From NCBI RefSeq assembly GCF_963169125.1, contig NC_084802.1:41686607-41750606 (forward strand): a stretch of DNA of 64,000 bases, given 5' to 3'. This document shows, one piece after another, positions 11,403 to 22,599 of this stretch. The position numbers and the translations under genes were made by a program. A model generated the notes under the pieces. It did not search any database. It was not told where the DNA came from and worked only from the letters and a program-made list of their open reading frames with translations. Source of the stretch: Humulus lupulus. Its lineage: Eukaryota; Streptophyta; Magnoliopsida; Rosales; Cannabaceae. Every line of letters begins with the position of its first letter. Positions within the stretch are counted from its first letter, which is position 1.

Positions 11403-13888
11403 CAAGCCTTTGAAGTGTTTATCAAATTCAAGAGCCTTGTAGAAAAGCAATTTGATCTACCTATCAAGTGTGTACAAGCTGATTGGGGAGGAGAATACCG
11501 TGTGTTTGACAGGTACTTAAAGGACCAAGGATTATGATTTCAACACCCATGCCCTCATGCACATGAGCAAAATGGGAGGGCTGAAAGAAAACACAGACAC
11601 ATTACTAAGACAGGACTTACACTATTAGCCAAATCTTGTCTTAAAATGTTATATTGGTGGCATGCTTTTCAATGTGCAGTATACTCTATCAATAGGTAGC
11701 CCACTCAAGTTCTTGATGATTTGAGCCCTTATGAGTGTTTATTTGGCCATGCCCTTGATTACAACTTTTTGAAGACTTTTGGGTGTATCTGTTACCCTCA
11801 TTTGTGCCCTCATAATGCTCACAAACTCATATTCCGATCTGCACCGTGCATCTTTTTGGGGTACTCTCCTCAGCATAATTGTTACTTATGTGAGAATGCT
11901 GATGGAAGAATCTTCATAGCTCAGAATGGTGTGTTTAATGAAACACAATTCTCAGGTTCAACTCCACCAACTAAGCATCAGGTACCTTCTACGAACCCCA
12001 CTTCTTTTCCTACTGCTCAGTTTGCAACACCAGCTATTTCTTCTACTAATAATGGTGTTTCTCTTCCTGTACCTCCGACCATGCCCAATGATGCTACACT
12101 TGAGTTATCTTCTGGTTATGAGATGTGAGCAGCTACTCCTGAGCAGTCTCCCTCCTCAATTCGATTGCTGCTTCTCCTACTCTATCTGCTCCATCCCATG
12201 ATACAGCTGCCATTGATCCTCCTACCATTGCTACAACTGCTAATATTCCTATCTCTGCTCCTCGAACTCATCAAATGGTGACTATATCCCAGCTTGGAAT
12301 TTACAAGCCGAAAGCCTATCAAGCTTCTCTACATCCTTTACCAGAAGCATTGTTACCTACTGAACCTACCAGTACACGAGCTGCATTGAAGGATTCTTAG
12401 TGGTTTGCTTCTATGAAAGAAGAGTATGATGTATTAATCAAACAAGGTACTTGGACTCTTGTTCCTTATGACCCTAACATGCATCTAATTGGTAACAAGT
12501 GGGTGTTTCAAGTGAAGCTTAAAGCAGATGGCTCTTTGGATAAATAGAAGTCTCGACTTGATGCTAAGGGCTATCTTCAAGAACCTGGAATAGACTATGA
12601 AGAAAATTTCAGTCTAGTTGTTAAACCAACGACTGTTAGAATAGTATTAACACTTGTTATCTCTTCTTACTGGGAGGTCAAATAATTAGATGTCAGTATT
12701 GCCTTTTTAAATGTCACTCTTAATGAAGTTGTTTACATGCAACAACCTCAGGGTTTTATTGATCAAGACAAGGCCAGCTATGTCTGTAAACTCAACAAGG
12801 CATTATATGGATTGAAACAGGCTCTAAGAGCCTGGAATGACAAGCTGAAATGAACATTACTCAGCTGGAGTTTTGTAGCTTCCAGGTCTGATACTTCCCT
12901 CTATATCTATGGCTGAGGTCCTACACTTATTTTGCTACTAGTATATGTCGATGACTTCTTGGTGACAGGGCCTAACAACACTCTCATCACCAAACTCATC
13001 TCGGATTTTAGTGCAATTTTCCAACTCAAGGATCTCGATCCCTTACATTATTTTCTTGGTGTTGAGGTGTTTTAGAACTCAACTAGTATGTACCTTTCGC
13101 AAACAAAGTACATTACTGATTTATTGGTGAAGTTGCACTTAGAAGGGGCTAAAGCTTGTCCTAGTCCTAAATGTTCTACTCATAATCTTTCTCTACATTC
13201 TAGTGCACCATTCAATGATGTTACATTATATAGGAGCACTTTGGGGGCCTTACAATACTTGACTCTAACCAGACCTGATGTTGCATTCATAGCCAACAAG
13301 TTGAGCCAATTTGTTCAAGCTCCAACAATTACACATTGGGAAGCTTGTAAAAGGTTACTACGGTATTTAAAGGGTACTATTTATGAGGGATTGCTCCTTA
13401 AACCAGCTGCTATTCTCACTCTACAGGGCTATTCAGATGCTGATTGGGCTAGTTGCCCTGATGACAGGAGGTCAACTGGTGGTTATGCCATGTTTTTAGG
13501 AGGAAATTTATTGTCTTAGTCTGCCAAAAAGCAACAAGTTGTTGCTCGTTCAAGTACGGAAAGTGAATTTCGTGCCTTGGCTAATGCAGCTGCTGAAGTG
13601 AAATGGCTCGTTTCTCTCCTTACCGGGCTTCATGTCACCTTACCTGAACCACCAGTACTTTGGGTTGACAATCAAGAGACTACAACTCTAGTTGCTAACC
13701 CTGTTTTCCATGCTCGATGCAAACACATTGAGATTTATCTTCATTTCGTTCGAGACCAATTGCTTGCCAAGGCTCTCTCAGTTCTTTATGTGCCTTCTTT
13801 GGATCAAGTGGCAGACATTCTCACCAAAGCTCTGCTTACCTTAGTCCAAACTCAATGTGGTGAACACCCCTTTTCATTTGAGGGGAGA
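11403..13888 (+). pseudogene. Copia1 pol: integrase C-terminus, reverse transcriptase, RNase H
   Basis: In order: integrase remainder (QADWGGEYR with the second Asp; HEQNGRAERKHRH with the catalytic Glu; [21 protein letters not shown]); a Ser/Pro linker; copia reverse transcriptase ([18 protein letters not shown], and the catalytic YVDD at 12942-12953); RNase H ([58 protein letters not shown]). The enzymes would copy element RNA into DNA. At least seven in-frame stops, mostly TAG (for example near 12400, 12547, 12850 and 13516), disable it. The reading ends just before the purine tract at 13880-13888. Confidence 0.88.
13880..13888 (+). other. Copia1 polypurine tract
   Basis: GAGGGGAGA directly abuts the 3' LTR start TAAAGGCACAT. 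In this family the plus-strand primer cut is made at such a tract, which fixes the LTR edge at 13889. Confidence 0.85.
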
Positions 13889-14130
13889 TAAAGGCACATA
13901 ACTATAATTGGTTGTTAGTTGTTAGTTCTCTGTATTATCATATTTATGTTACATTGTTTTTAGTTGGTTATAGAGTTAGTTATTCTAACTAATCTCTTCT
14001 TTGGAAGCTGTAATAATGTTTCTATAAATACAATTAATACCTCTGTTCACAACTAAGGTTTTTCAACTAAATCTTGTGACTTTTTTCTAAAGTTTCCTCT
14101 TAGATTTTCTAGCTTCATAAAACCTGTTCA
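13889..14130 (+). repeat. Copia1 3' LTR
   Basis: 242 bp, the same length as the 5' LTR with about 18 substitutions by hand alignment. Ends CCTGTTCA and is followed by GAAAG (14131-14135). Confidence 0.88.
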
Positions 14131-14242
14131 GAAAGTGTAGGAGTTCATCAGTGCACCTGGCCTATGATTCTATGAACTAGTGAAACTACATTTAAAGTTG
14201 TTGTATTATGCTCATTAATAACATATTTAGAGATATTAGTTT

Positions 14243-14349
14243 TGTAATCTCAGAGAGAAAAACAAGAGAAGAAAGTATGAAAAGATTGAAGGAAGAATCA
14301 TAATTCTTTATTGATACTCATCTATGAATTGAATATAGAGCAAGATTAT
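14243..14349 (-). repeat. Copia2 3' LTR, outer fragment
   Basis: Begins TGTAATCTCAGAGAG on the plus strand, a possible LTR edge, and is interrupted at 14349 by Tat1. It would continue at 35273, ending GTTAACA at 35413 next to a purine tract (minus strand), for a total of about 248 bp. The left edge is a guess from the TG and the plausible length; the join across Tat1 is supported by the target duplication. Confidence 0.45.
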
Positions 14350-14970
14350 TGTTTACCCAAAAATGGCTCCTGGTGACGTGGCAAGAACTTATTACACGTG
14401 GTTGGCACGTGGCAGCATCAAAGTGAAGAGGTGTTGTTCGACTATCGACCAACTCCTTGTTGCTTCATCAGATCTCACGATTATATGCGACCAGTCTGGT
14501 CGCATGCTTCAGTTTAATTCCTTAAAGATATGTAATCTTGTAATAACTACATTTATTATTTCCTCTTTATTGCCTTGATATGCTGATATTAAGGATCATT
14601 AAGATCCATTGGCCCATGTAACCCCCTTGAGCCTATAAATATACGTGAGAGGGCTCAAGGTAGGGACTTTTGGACTTTTGAACCTTTTCTCTGAACACTC
14701 ATAGAAAGAGCGTAAGTGTGATTATCCACAGAAAAGTTGTAACTCTCTTAAGGCTTGTGAAACTCAAGAACCCTAGTTCTTTGATCACGACATTGGGATT
14801 TAACATCAATAATAACACTAAGTGGACGTAGGTTGTTACCACATTGTTGGGGCTGAACCACTATAAATTACTTGTGTCATTTCTTTACCATTTGATTACA
14901 TTCTTGATTGCCTTCTTATTTCTTTGTCGTTATTCTGACCCCGTGTCATTGGCCAAATCGAAGGTCAACA
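14350..14970 (+). repeat. Tat1 5' LTR
   Basis: 621 bp from TGTTTACCCAAAAATGG to AAGGTCAACA. A TATAAATA box at 14634-14641 would drive the sense transcript. Confidence 0.92.
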
Positions 14971-14973
14971 TTC

Positions 14974-14991
14974 TGGAGCTTTCGTTGAGAG
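14974..14991 (+). other. Tat1 primer binding site
   Basis: TGGAGCTTTCGTTGAGAG follows the LTR by 3 bases and closely matches TGGTGCTTTCATTGAGAG at the same place in Tat2 (41358). The complementary tRNA was not identified. Confidence 0.7.
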
Positions 14992-15019
14992 TTTGATCAA
15001 GAAGTTTTAAGAAGATCAA

Positions 15020-15557
15020 ATGGCAAAGACATCCAGGAAAGCCGGACAGATCGCTGGCGCTGCACCATCTCAACCTCCTCCTCCAAATGTGGCTGAGAAT
15101 GAACCACATTTGGAATTTGAAGAGGAGGAATTAGATTTAGAGATGCTGAGGGAAACACTGGGGGTGTTGCAGGACGAGTTGGCCAATCTGAAGGCAATTC
15201 AGGAGAATGCAGCGGAAACCTTGGCGCTGCAGCAAAGGGAGATTGAGCGTCAGTGCAGGAGCTGAATGAGCGGTAGGCGGACATGGACCGTCGGCAAAGG
15301 GATGCCACGACCGCTCTTGAAGCAGGCATTCAATTGGCTCGAGGGCAGGCTGCGCCAGCCTCTTAACTGGATCAGCCAACGAGTGCGCCACCTCAGCGGG
15401 CTCCCAATCCAAGTCCTCGACTCTAGCCAGCAAGCCCTCAAAGGCCGGAGCAACCACCTGTGGCTCAGGATGATGTCCCAATTCGGGATCCTGACCAGCA
15501 TCCTCCATCTCAAGCTGGTCGAGGCAATCCCCAGCACCAGAGGCAGAATAGGGCCAG
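15020..15557 (+). pseudogene. Tat1 gag N-terminal region
   Basis: ATG at 15020, 50 bases after the LTR. Encodes a Lys/Ala/Pro leader, an acidic stretch (EEEELDLEML) and a Glu/Leu/Gln-rich likely coiled coil (LGVLQDELANLKAIQ). A frameshift near 15250 switches the sensible reading to another frame (ELNER..ADMDRRQRDATTALEAG), followed by a Pro/Gln/Arg-rich linker. It is cut at 15557 by the Tekay element and resumes at 24729. Confidence 0.6.
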
Positions 15558-17708
15558 TGTAACGCCCTATTTCCTTAGAGCCGTTACCAAGTGAGTTTAA
15601 AAACGTGCATTCAACTCGCTAATCAAGGTTTTAGGTCAAATGGTGTAATTAAGCCATAAACAGAGGAAAACTTAGAGATAATCTCAATTCATTGAAAATC
15701 ATAAAAGTTTAACACTTGGGATCCCAAAATACAGTATAGAACATTTACAACATATAAACTGAACCAAGTCGACTAAACGAAAAAATCTAGATTTATTTAC
15801 AAACATCTCCCAAAATCCACTGGCTGTGGCAGCCAGGCTGGCCAAACATGTACACGCCGCTCATGCCTGCTACACTCAAGGTTGGCTGGCTTTCTCCTTG
15901 CCCTTACTTGCACCACAAAGCATCTGTGAGTGGAAGCCCAGCAAGAAAACCCAAAACAGATAACATATGCAAAACATACAACAAGTATATAAACTGGCCA
16001 TCAATAGGCTAAACACATACGTCCTAGCCGTCCCAGGCGCTTTACCAGGCCCTAGGTTCACGGTCTAAACCGTGAGGATATCCCAGGTATCCTTTTAGGG
16101 ACTCGCCCTGGCTACTCGCACTCCATGTGCTCAACGCTGCTCCCGGCCCCTTGCCGTACTCGGCCTTGCACTCAACGTGCCTAACGCCGTTCCCGGCCCC
16201 TGCCGACCTCGGCCTTCACCGTTCCTGGCTCTTGCTGATCATTCACATAATTTCACTCATAGCATAATAAACAAGTACAGAATACTAGCAAATACAACCA
16301 AAGGGTTACGCCCTGCAATTCAAACACATTGGGCTCAGCCCTGCATACAAACTCTATGGGAACAAGGGTTTTCTTACCTGAGTCTCGAGCTTTACGAGCA
16401 CCGATGTCCCGAGCACAGTCCTCTAACTCGAGCCTCGCCGAAACCCTAGTCACAACACATTAACAATATCCATCCATCAAGTTCTAACCCATTAAATAAC
16501 TTTGAGCCATATCTCTAACCTCCGGGACCTTGAATTCTATCAATCTGGGTGATAAAATCCATCCCGAGCCTTAACCATCGAATTCCCGAGCCTAAAACCC
16601 CTCTAGAACACAAAAATACTCTAAGCGCCGTAGCCTTAAGAACCCATGCCGCGGCCCCCAGCTCAACCCGAGGCCCTGCCTCAAAACAGCCCACACGCGC
16701 TGCGGCCCTTGCTGATGGGCGCCGCGGCGCGCCTCCAATTCCAGACGCCCCAAGATCAAGGGGGCTGCGGCGCAACAAGAACAGAGGCGCCACCCTGCCC
16801 CTCGAACCAAGTAAAACACCCTGTTTTTACCTCATGAATCAATCCAATTATACCCAAAACCAAGCTAATAATCCTAGATAATCAACACAAACATTCCAGC
16901 TCAGTATCAACATCAAAACCCATCAAAATCTGCTCCAAAACTCAACTAAAACACTTAAGAACAGATCAAATTTAACTAACATGCAAACTCTAACAAACCA
17001 GCTGCAATCTAAACATAATCTTTATAATTAAAGCTTACCCTTGCTGGATTAAACCTTAGAACTAGCCCCTTATGCTCCAAGCTCCAAGCTTCCTAAATCC
17101 CAGCTGAACTCCTTAGTCCTTAACTTGATTTCACCAAGAATTCTCCCAATCTTTAAATGGAGAGGAGAAGAAAGACCACCTCGAGAGAGAGAAAAAGAAA
17201 GATTCGGTTTCTGAATGCTCTACACAATTCTAAGATTTGTTTTATTTAACTTAAGCTTTAAGGTTACCTCAAGGTTCGAGGTACCAAAACGTCCCCGAGG
17301 GAAAAATGGTAAATTTCCCCAATATTCCCTCCTAGAAATTCTATCCTCAAATATATCTCCAAATATTTATTTTCACAACCCGATAACCCCATAACATGTC
17401 TAATACCCAAATTACCCCTCGACTCGCCCCGAGTCGGAATCTCAACCCTGTTGTGACTTTCTGGCTAACCGCTCCCCAGGACTGTCTCGGATCGTGCTGC
17501 GTAGACATATCACACATATATATATAGCATTTATCACATTTATACCCCTAATATCCAGTTGAGGCCCACATGCACATTTAACTCAACTAAACATGCATCA
17601 TTAACACATATTCACATTAATTCATATATTAGCATAATAATTCATTTATTGCCCACAAGGCACACTAATCAAGGACCTAAGCCCTATTAGAAAATTTGGG
17701 TCGTTACA
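15558..17708 (-). repeat. Tekay 3' LTR
   Basis: TGTAACGCCCTATTTCC to GGGTCGTTACA. In element orientation this is the downstream LTR; the purine tract lies against it at 17709-17722. It has a GC-rich block near 16624-16765. Confidence 0.92.
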
Positions 17709-17722
17709 ACTATCCCCTCCTT
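17709..17722 (-). other. Tekay polypurine tract
   Basis: Minus strand AAGGAGGGGATAGT directly abuts the 3' LTR, the expected plus-strand primer site. The second Tekay element has nearly the same tract at 62549-62563. Confidence 0.85.
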
Positions 17723-17743
17723 ACAGAAATTTCTTCCTCGAAA

Positions 17744-18163
17744 TTACCTGAACAACCCGGGATACCGCTCCCTCATCTCTGACTCAAGTTCCCACGTCGC
17801 CTCCTCAACCTTGCTGTTTCTCCACAACACTTTCACCAAGGCGATGGTCTTGCTCCGAAAGACTTTATCTTTTTGGTCAAGAACCTGAACTGGCTTCTCC
17901 TCATAGGACAAATCCTGATCAAGCTCCAGATTCTCAAAACTTAGAACATGCGTCGAATCAGACATATACTTCCGGAGCATGGATACATGGAAAACATCAT
18001 GAACCCCTGATAAAGTTGGAGGCATCGCTAATCTGTAAGCTACCTTTCCAACCTGTTCCAGAATCTCGAAGGGGCCAACAAACCTAGGGCTCAACTTGCC
18101 CCGAACACCAAACTGTTTCACACCCCTCATGGGTGAAACCCTAAGGAACACATGGTCACCAAC
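17744..18163 (-). pseudogene. Tekay pol C-terminus: integrase tail and chromodomain
   Basis: Minus-strand frame 18151-17744 has the integrase C-terminal module (RGKLSPRFVGPFEIL; VAYRLAMPP; VHDVFHVSMLRKY) followed by a chromodomain-like end (VQVLDQKDKVFRSK; LVKVLWRNSKVEEATWELE; REYPGLF-type end). Chromodomains in chromoviruses guide integration towards marked heterochromatin; that is family knowledge. The reading ends with a stop just before the purine tract. It is offset from the rest of integrase by a stop around 18160. Confidence 0.85.
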
Positions 18164-20480
18164 CTAAAATTCCACGCTCCTGCGTTTCAGGTCTGAATAA
18201 CTTTTCCGTCGACTCTGGGAGGCGAGCATACGCGCTCTAATCTTCTCAATCGCCTCATTGGTCCTCTGAACCATCTCTGGACCCATATATTTCCTCTCAC
18301 CTGTCTCATCCCAATGAACAGGTGATCTACACTTCCTTCCATAAAGCATCTCGTACGGAGCCACTCCGATGGTCGCCTGATAACTGTTGTTGTACAAGAA
18401 CTCGATCAAAGGGAGATACTTACTCCACGATCCCCCAAAATCTAGCACACAGGCTCGCAGCATATCCTCCAATAATCGTCCTCTCAGACTATCCATCCAT
18501 CTGAGGATGATAAGCGGTACTAAACTGTAACTGCGTGCCCATAGCCTTCTACAGACTCTCCCAAAACTTGTTAGTGAAGGTGGGGTCTCTGTCGGATACT
18601 ATCGACCTCGGAGCCCCATGAAGTCGAACAATCTCCTTGACATACAACTCAGCATATTGCTCCACAGTATAAGTTGTCGTAACAGGCAAAAAGTGGGCGG
18701 ACTTGGTATACCTATCCACAATCACCCACACCGATTCATGCTGTGCCACAGTCCTTAGCAAACCAACTACAAAGTCCATAGTGATATCTTCCCACTTCCA
18801 TTCTGGGATCCCTAGAGGCTGCAGCAACCCTGCTGGCCTCTGATGCTTAGCCTTAACCTGTTGGCAAGTTAAGCACTTGGCCACATAATCCACCACATCC
18901 CTTTTCATGCCCGACCACCAATACAGAGCTCTCAAGTCCTGATACATCTTCGTTGTACCAGGGTGCAAAGAATAGGGAGTGGTATGTGATTCATCCAAGA
19001 TCTCTCGCCGGATATCAGAATCCATTGGAATGCAGATCTGACCCTTGTACCTCAGTAATCCCATCTCTGATATAGAAAAGTCCTTAGTCGCTCCGACTAA
19101 GACACTCTCCCTATGACCTCTCAACTGGGAGTCTTTCTCTTGCGTTTCCTTGATCCTTTCAAGGAGTGTAGACTGAAGAGTGATGTTGGTCAACTGACCA
19201 ACCACCAACTCTATACCTGCTCTGGTCATCTCCTCAGCTAACTTGTCAGATATCTGCCTTGAACTAAACAACTGTCCTGGGCCTTTCTGACTCAATGCAT
19301 CAGCCACTACATTAGCCTTCCCAGGATGGTATAGGATATCGCAATCATAATCCTTAACCAACTCCAGCCACCGCCTCTGGCGCATATTCAGGTCCTTCTG
19401 AGTAAAGAAATACTTTAGGCTCTTATGGTCGGTGTATATCTCGCACTTCTCACCATAAAGATAATGTCTCAAAATCTTAAGTGCAAACACCACCGCTGCC
19501 AACTCCAAATCATGCGTAGGATATCTATGCTCATATTCCTTTAACTGCCTCGATGCATAGGCTATTACCTTACCAGCTTGCATCAACACGCACCCGAAAC
19601 CCTTTTTGGATGCATCACAGTAAACCACAAACTTCTCATTCTCTGTTGACAAGCTTAACACTGGAGCAGTGATCAGTCGCCGCATCAGTTCCTTAAAACT
19701 GCTCTCACATCTGTCCGTCCAGACATACATTGTCTTCTTCTTTGTCAGTTCTGTCAATGGCGTAGCTATTCTGGAGAACCCTTCAACAAACCACTGATAA
19801 TACCCTGCTAAACCCAGAAAGCTTCTCACTTCAGGAACATTGCCCGGTCTAGGCCAATCTCTGACCGCCTCAATCTTACTTGGGTCAACCAGAATCCCCT
19901 CCTTACTGACAATAAGTCCCAGAAATGTAACTTGTGGTAACCAGAACTCACACTTACTGAACTTAGCATATAACTTATGCTCTCTCAACCGCTGTAGATC
20001 CAACCGTAGATGCTGCTCGTGCTCTGTCTCTGACTGAGAGTACACTAGGATGTCGTCGATGAATACAATCACAAACTTGTCCATATAATCCTTGAAAACC
20101 CTATTCATCATGTCCATGAAGGCTGCTGGGGCATTGGTTAATCCAAAGGACATAACTAGGAATTCATAGTGTCCATACCTCGTTCGGAAAACAGTCTTTG
20201 GTATGTCCTCCTCTTTAATCCTTAACTGATGATAACCTGATCAGAGATCTATCTTGGAAAACACAGTTCTTCCCTGTAACTGGTCAAATAAATCGTCGAT
20301 CCTAGGCAGTGGATACTTGTTCTTAATGATTAACTTGTTTAGCTCCCTGTAATCAATACACATCCTAAGGGATCCATCCTTCTTCTTAACGAACAACACT
20401 GAAGCACCCCATGGCAAGGAACTCGGTCAGATGAACCCCAAATCAAGTAACTCCTGCAACTGAATCTTCAACTCCTTTAA
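18164..20480 (-). pseudogene. Tekay pol: RT, RNase H, integrase
   Basis: The longest open piece is 20153-18549 (534 residues). It has RT with catalytic FIDD at 20052-20063; RNase H ([55 protein letters not shown]); the integrase zinc site ([23 protein letters not shown]) and catalytic Asp residues ([19 protein letters not shown]). Upstream, RT motifs continue to 20478 through TGA stops that replace Arg codons (near 20240 and 20427). Near 18500 a TAG replaces the usual Gln before the integrase Glu motif and the frame shifts to 18496-18164. Not functional. Confidence 0.9.
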
Positions 20481-21152
20481 CTATGCTGGAGCCATTCTAT
20501 AAGGTGTCCTAGATACTGGCTCCGCTCCTGGTACCAGCTCTATAACAAAGTCAATCTCCCGTTGCGGCGGCAACCCTGACAAATCTGCTGGAAACAAATC
20601 CGGAAACTCACACACCAACCTAGTCTCACCCGGTCCATCCGACACCACCCTAGAGGTATCGACAACGCTCGCTAGGAACCCTATGCAACCTTCCTGCATC
20701 AGGTCTCTAGCCTTCAATGATGAAATTATTGGTACTCGCGGTCCACTAACTGTCCCCACAAACAAAAAGGGTACCTCCCCTTCTGGTTCAAAAGTCACCA
20801 TTCTGCGCTTGCAGTCAATCGTTGCCCCATACTTTGATAACCAGTCCATTCCTAAAATCATATCGAAATCATCCATCTCTAACTCAATCAAATCAACAGA
20901 CAGTTCCCTACCATCTACCTCTACTGGCAATGCTCTAATCCACTTCCTAGAGACTACCAATTCTCCTGTTGGCAACAAAGTCTGAAATCCCCTAGCATAC
21001 ACACCACTAGGTCTACAAAGCTGATCTATCACTCTAGCAGATACAAATGAATGGGTAGCCCCTGAATCAAACAATGCAGTATATAGAGAACCAACACTAG
21101 AGATCTGACCTGTCACAACTGAGGGGCTAGCCTCCGCCTCAGTCTGTGTCAA
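20481..21152 (-). pseudogene. Tekay protease and protease-RT linker
   Basis: A 223-residue reading with the aspartic protease core (LYTALFDSGATHSFVS; DSG active site), a second strand block (DMILGMDWLSKYGATIDC), and the linker that leads to RT (REIDFVIELVPGAEPVSRTPYRMAPA). It would cleave the Gag-Pol polyprotein. It ends at a TAG before the RT proper. Confidence 0.88.
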
Positions 21153-21207
21153 AGTGAATACCCTGGCAGGAGCAAGACTGTCACTCTGCTTCTGCTCCTC
21201 CTTCTTA

Positions 21208-22271
21208 ACTTAAGGGTAATCCCTCTTCAGATGACTGGCACTCCCACAAACAAAGCAGGCCCTGATCCTGCACTCACCCTGATGTCGTCGCCTGCACCGC
21301 GGACACACTGGACAACTCCTCCAGTTGTCACTGCCACCCTGACGGCCAGTGGAAGCACCCCGTGCCCTCCTATCTGAACTGGGAGGAACAAAGAAATCTG
21401 GGGCCTTCCTCTTCTTCTCACTAAAGCCACCACCACGACTGGACCCAACGAAAGGAGGCACTGTCCTCCTAGCATCACGCCTAACAACGCTTTCCTTCCA
21501 AATCTGATCTTCGGCCCTCTCAGCTGTAAGGGCCTTATCCACAACTTGGCCATAAGTAGTAGTCTCTGGATCCAGGGTAATATTCACATCGCGGGCAATC
21601 ATAACATTCAACCCCCGCACAAACCTATCCCTTCTTGCCGCATCAGTCGGCACTAAATCTGGCGCAAACTTCGCCAATCTGTCAAACTTTATAACATACT
21701 CTGTCACTATCGATCGATTCCGAGTCAGGTTGATAAACTCATCAACCTTTGCAGCTCGAACTGCCACACTGTAATTCTTCTCATTAAACAAGTTTTTGAA
21801 TTCTTCCCAGGTCATAACTGATACATCCCTTCTCTGAACCACCACGTCCCACCAGATGGGGGTATCCTCTCTAAACATGTAGCTAGCACAAGCTACCCTC
21901 TCATTCCCCTGAACTCTCATCAAATCCAGAATTGAGGAAGTCATATTCATCCACTGCTTCGCCCGCAGTGGGTCTGATCCACCCTCGAAGGTGGGAGGAT
22001 GCTGCTTCTGGAACCTCTCATACAAAGGTTCCTACTTATTCTCCGTAGCAGACTACACCGGCACTGGCACTGCAACCTGCTGCACTGGCAGCCCAGTAAC
22101 CTGAGGTGGGGTCTGCAACCTCAACTGTCGCAACTCTTCCTCTGTTCGCTGCAGTCTTGCTTCCATCTCGGCAAACATCTTTTGCCAATTCTGTGGGGCA
22201 GGTGGAGGGTCCTGACCCTGGTTGTCATCCTCGACCCTACTGCCGCGGAGTCTAGCCGATTGCCGAGGCAT
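21208..22271 (-). pseudogene. Tekay gag
   Basis: ATG at 22271 (MPRQSARLRG), an acidic/Gln-rich leader with a likely coiled coil, two stops near 22053 and 22033, then an open 271-residue Gag (FEGGSDPLRAKQWM; IWWDVV; FNEKNYS; TEYVIKFDRLAKFAP). The end is a zinc knuckle CFVCGSASHLKRDYP whose last Cys is replaced by Tyr. Gag coats the RNA genome. A stop at 21210 separates it from protease. The homologous Gag in the second Tekay element (60047-60090) keeps all four knuckle ligands. Confidence 0.88.
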
Positions 22272-22581
22272 CTCAACAAATATGCCTGCAACCAACGACG
22301 CCGCTCATCAGGCATGATAACAACATCCAAAAACCACCTCCCAAACACATTAACCATCCACAAGCAATAACCCATATAACATATAACACACAACGGGCCA
22401 TGCCCTAGCGTCATGCATATGTTAACTCATTCATTATGCTCTATATAAGATAAGCAGACAAACAGGGCATTCAAACACATATTCAAGCATATTAGTCAAT
22501 CTTACCAACCAACCCTGAGTCGAGCTTATCACTGATAGCGAGTGTACATGTTCGGTCAATCTCCAGAACCAATATCCTTGG

Positions 22582-22599
22582 CTCGCTCTGAGAGCAAGT
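22582..22599 (-). other. Tekay primer binding region
   Basis: Just inside the 5' LTR the minus strand reads ACTTGCTCTCAGAGCGAGCC. CTCAGAGCGAGCC resembles the ATCAGAGCC part of initiator tRNA-Met sites but is not a clean match. Confidence 0.45.

Larger units (their letters stand above)
5273..14130 (+). mobile_element. Ty1/copia element Copia1, decayed, with two solo LTRs inside
   Basis: Two 242-bp LTRs (5273-5514 and 13889-14130) flank gag, integrase, reverse transcriptase and RNase H remains in copia order. A perfect GAAAG target duplication lies outside (5268-5272 and 14131-14135). A primer binding site TGGTATCAGCGCC directly follows the left LTR, and a purine tract GAGGGGAGA directly precedes the right one. 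I count about 18 substitutions between the LTRs, so the insertion is old. Many in-frame stops and two later LTR insertions make it non-autonomous. The short LTRs would suit an Ale-type lineage, but I did not confirm that. Confidence 0.92.

Noticed and set aside
16515..16881. Overlapping GC-rich readings on both strands in the Tekay LTR
   Set aside because: They come from the CpG-rich GCCGCGGC block; not conserved as protein between the two LTRs.
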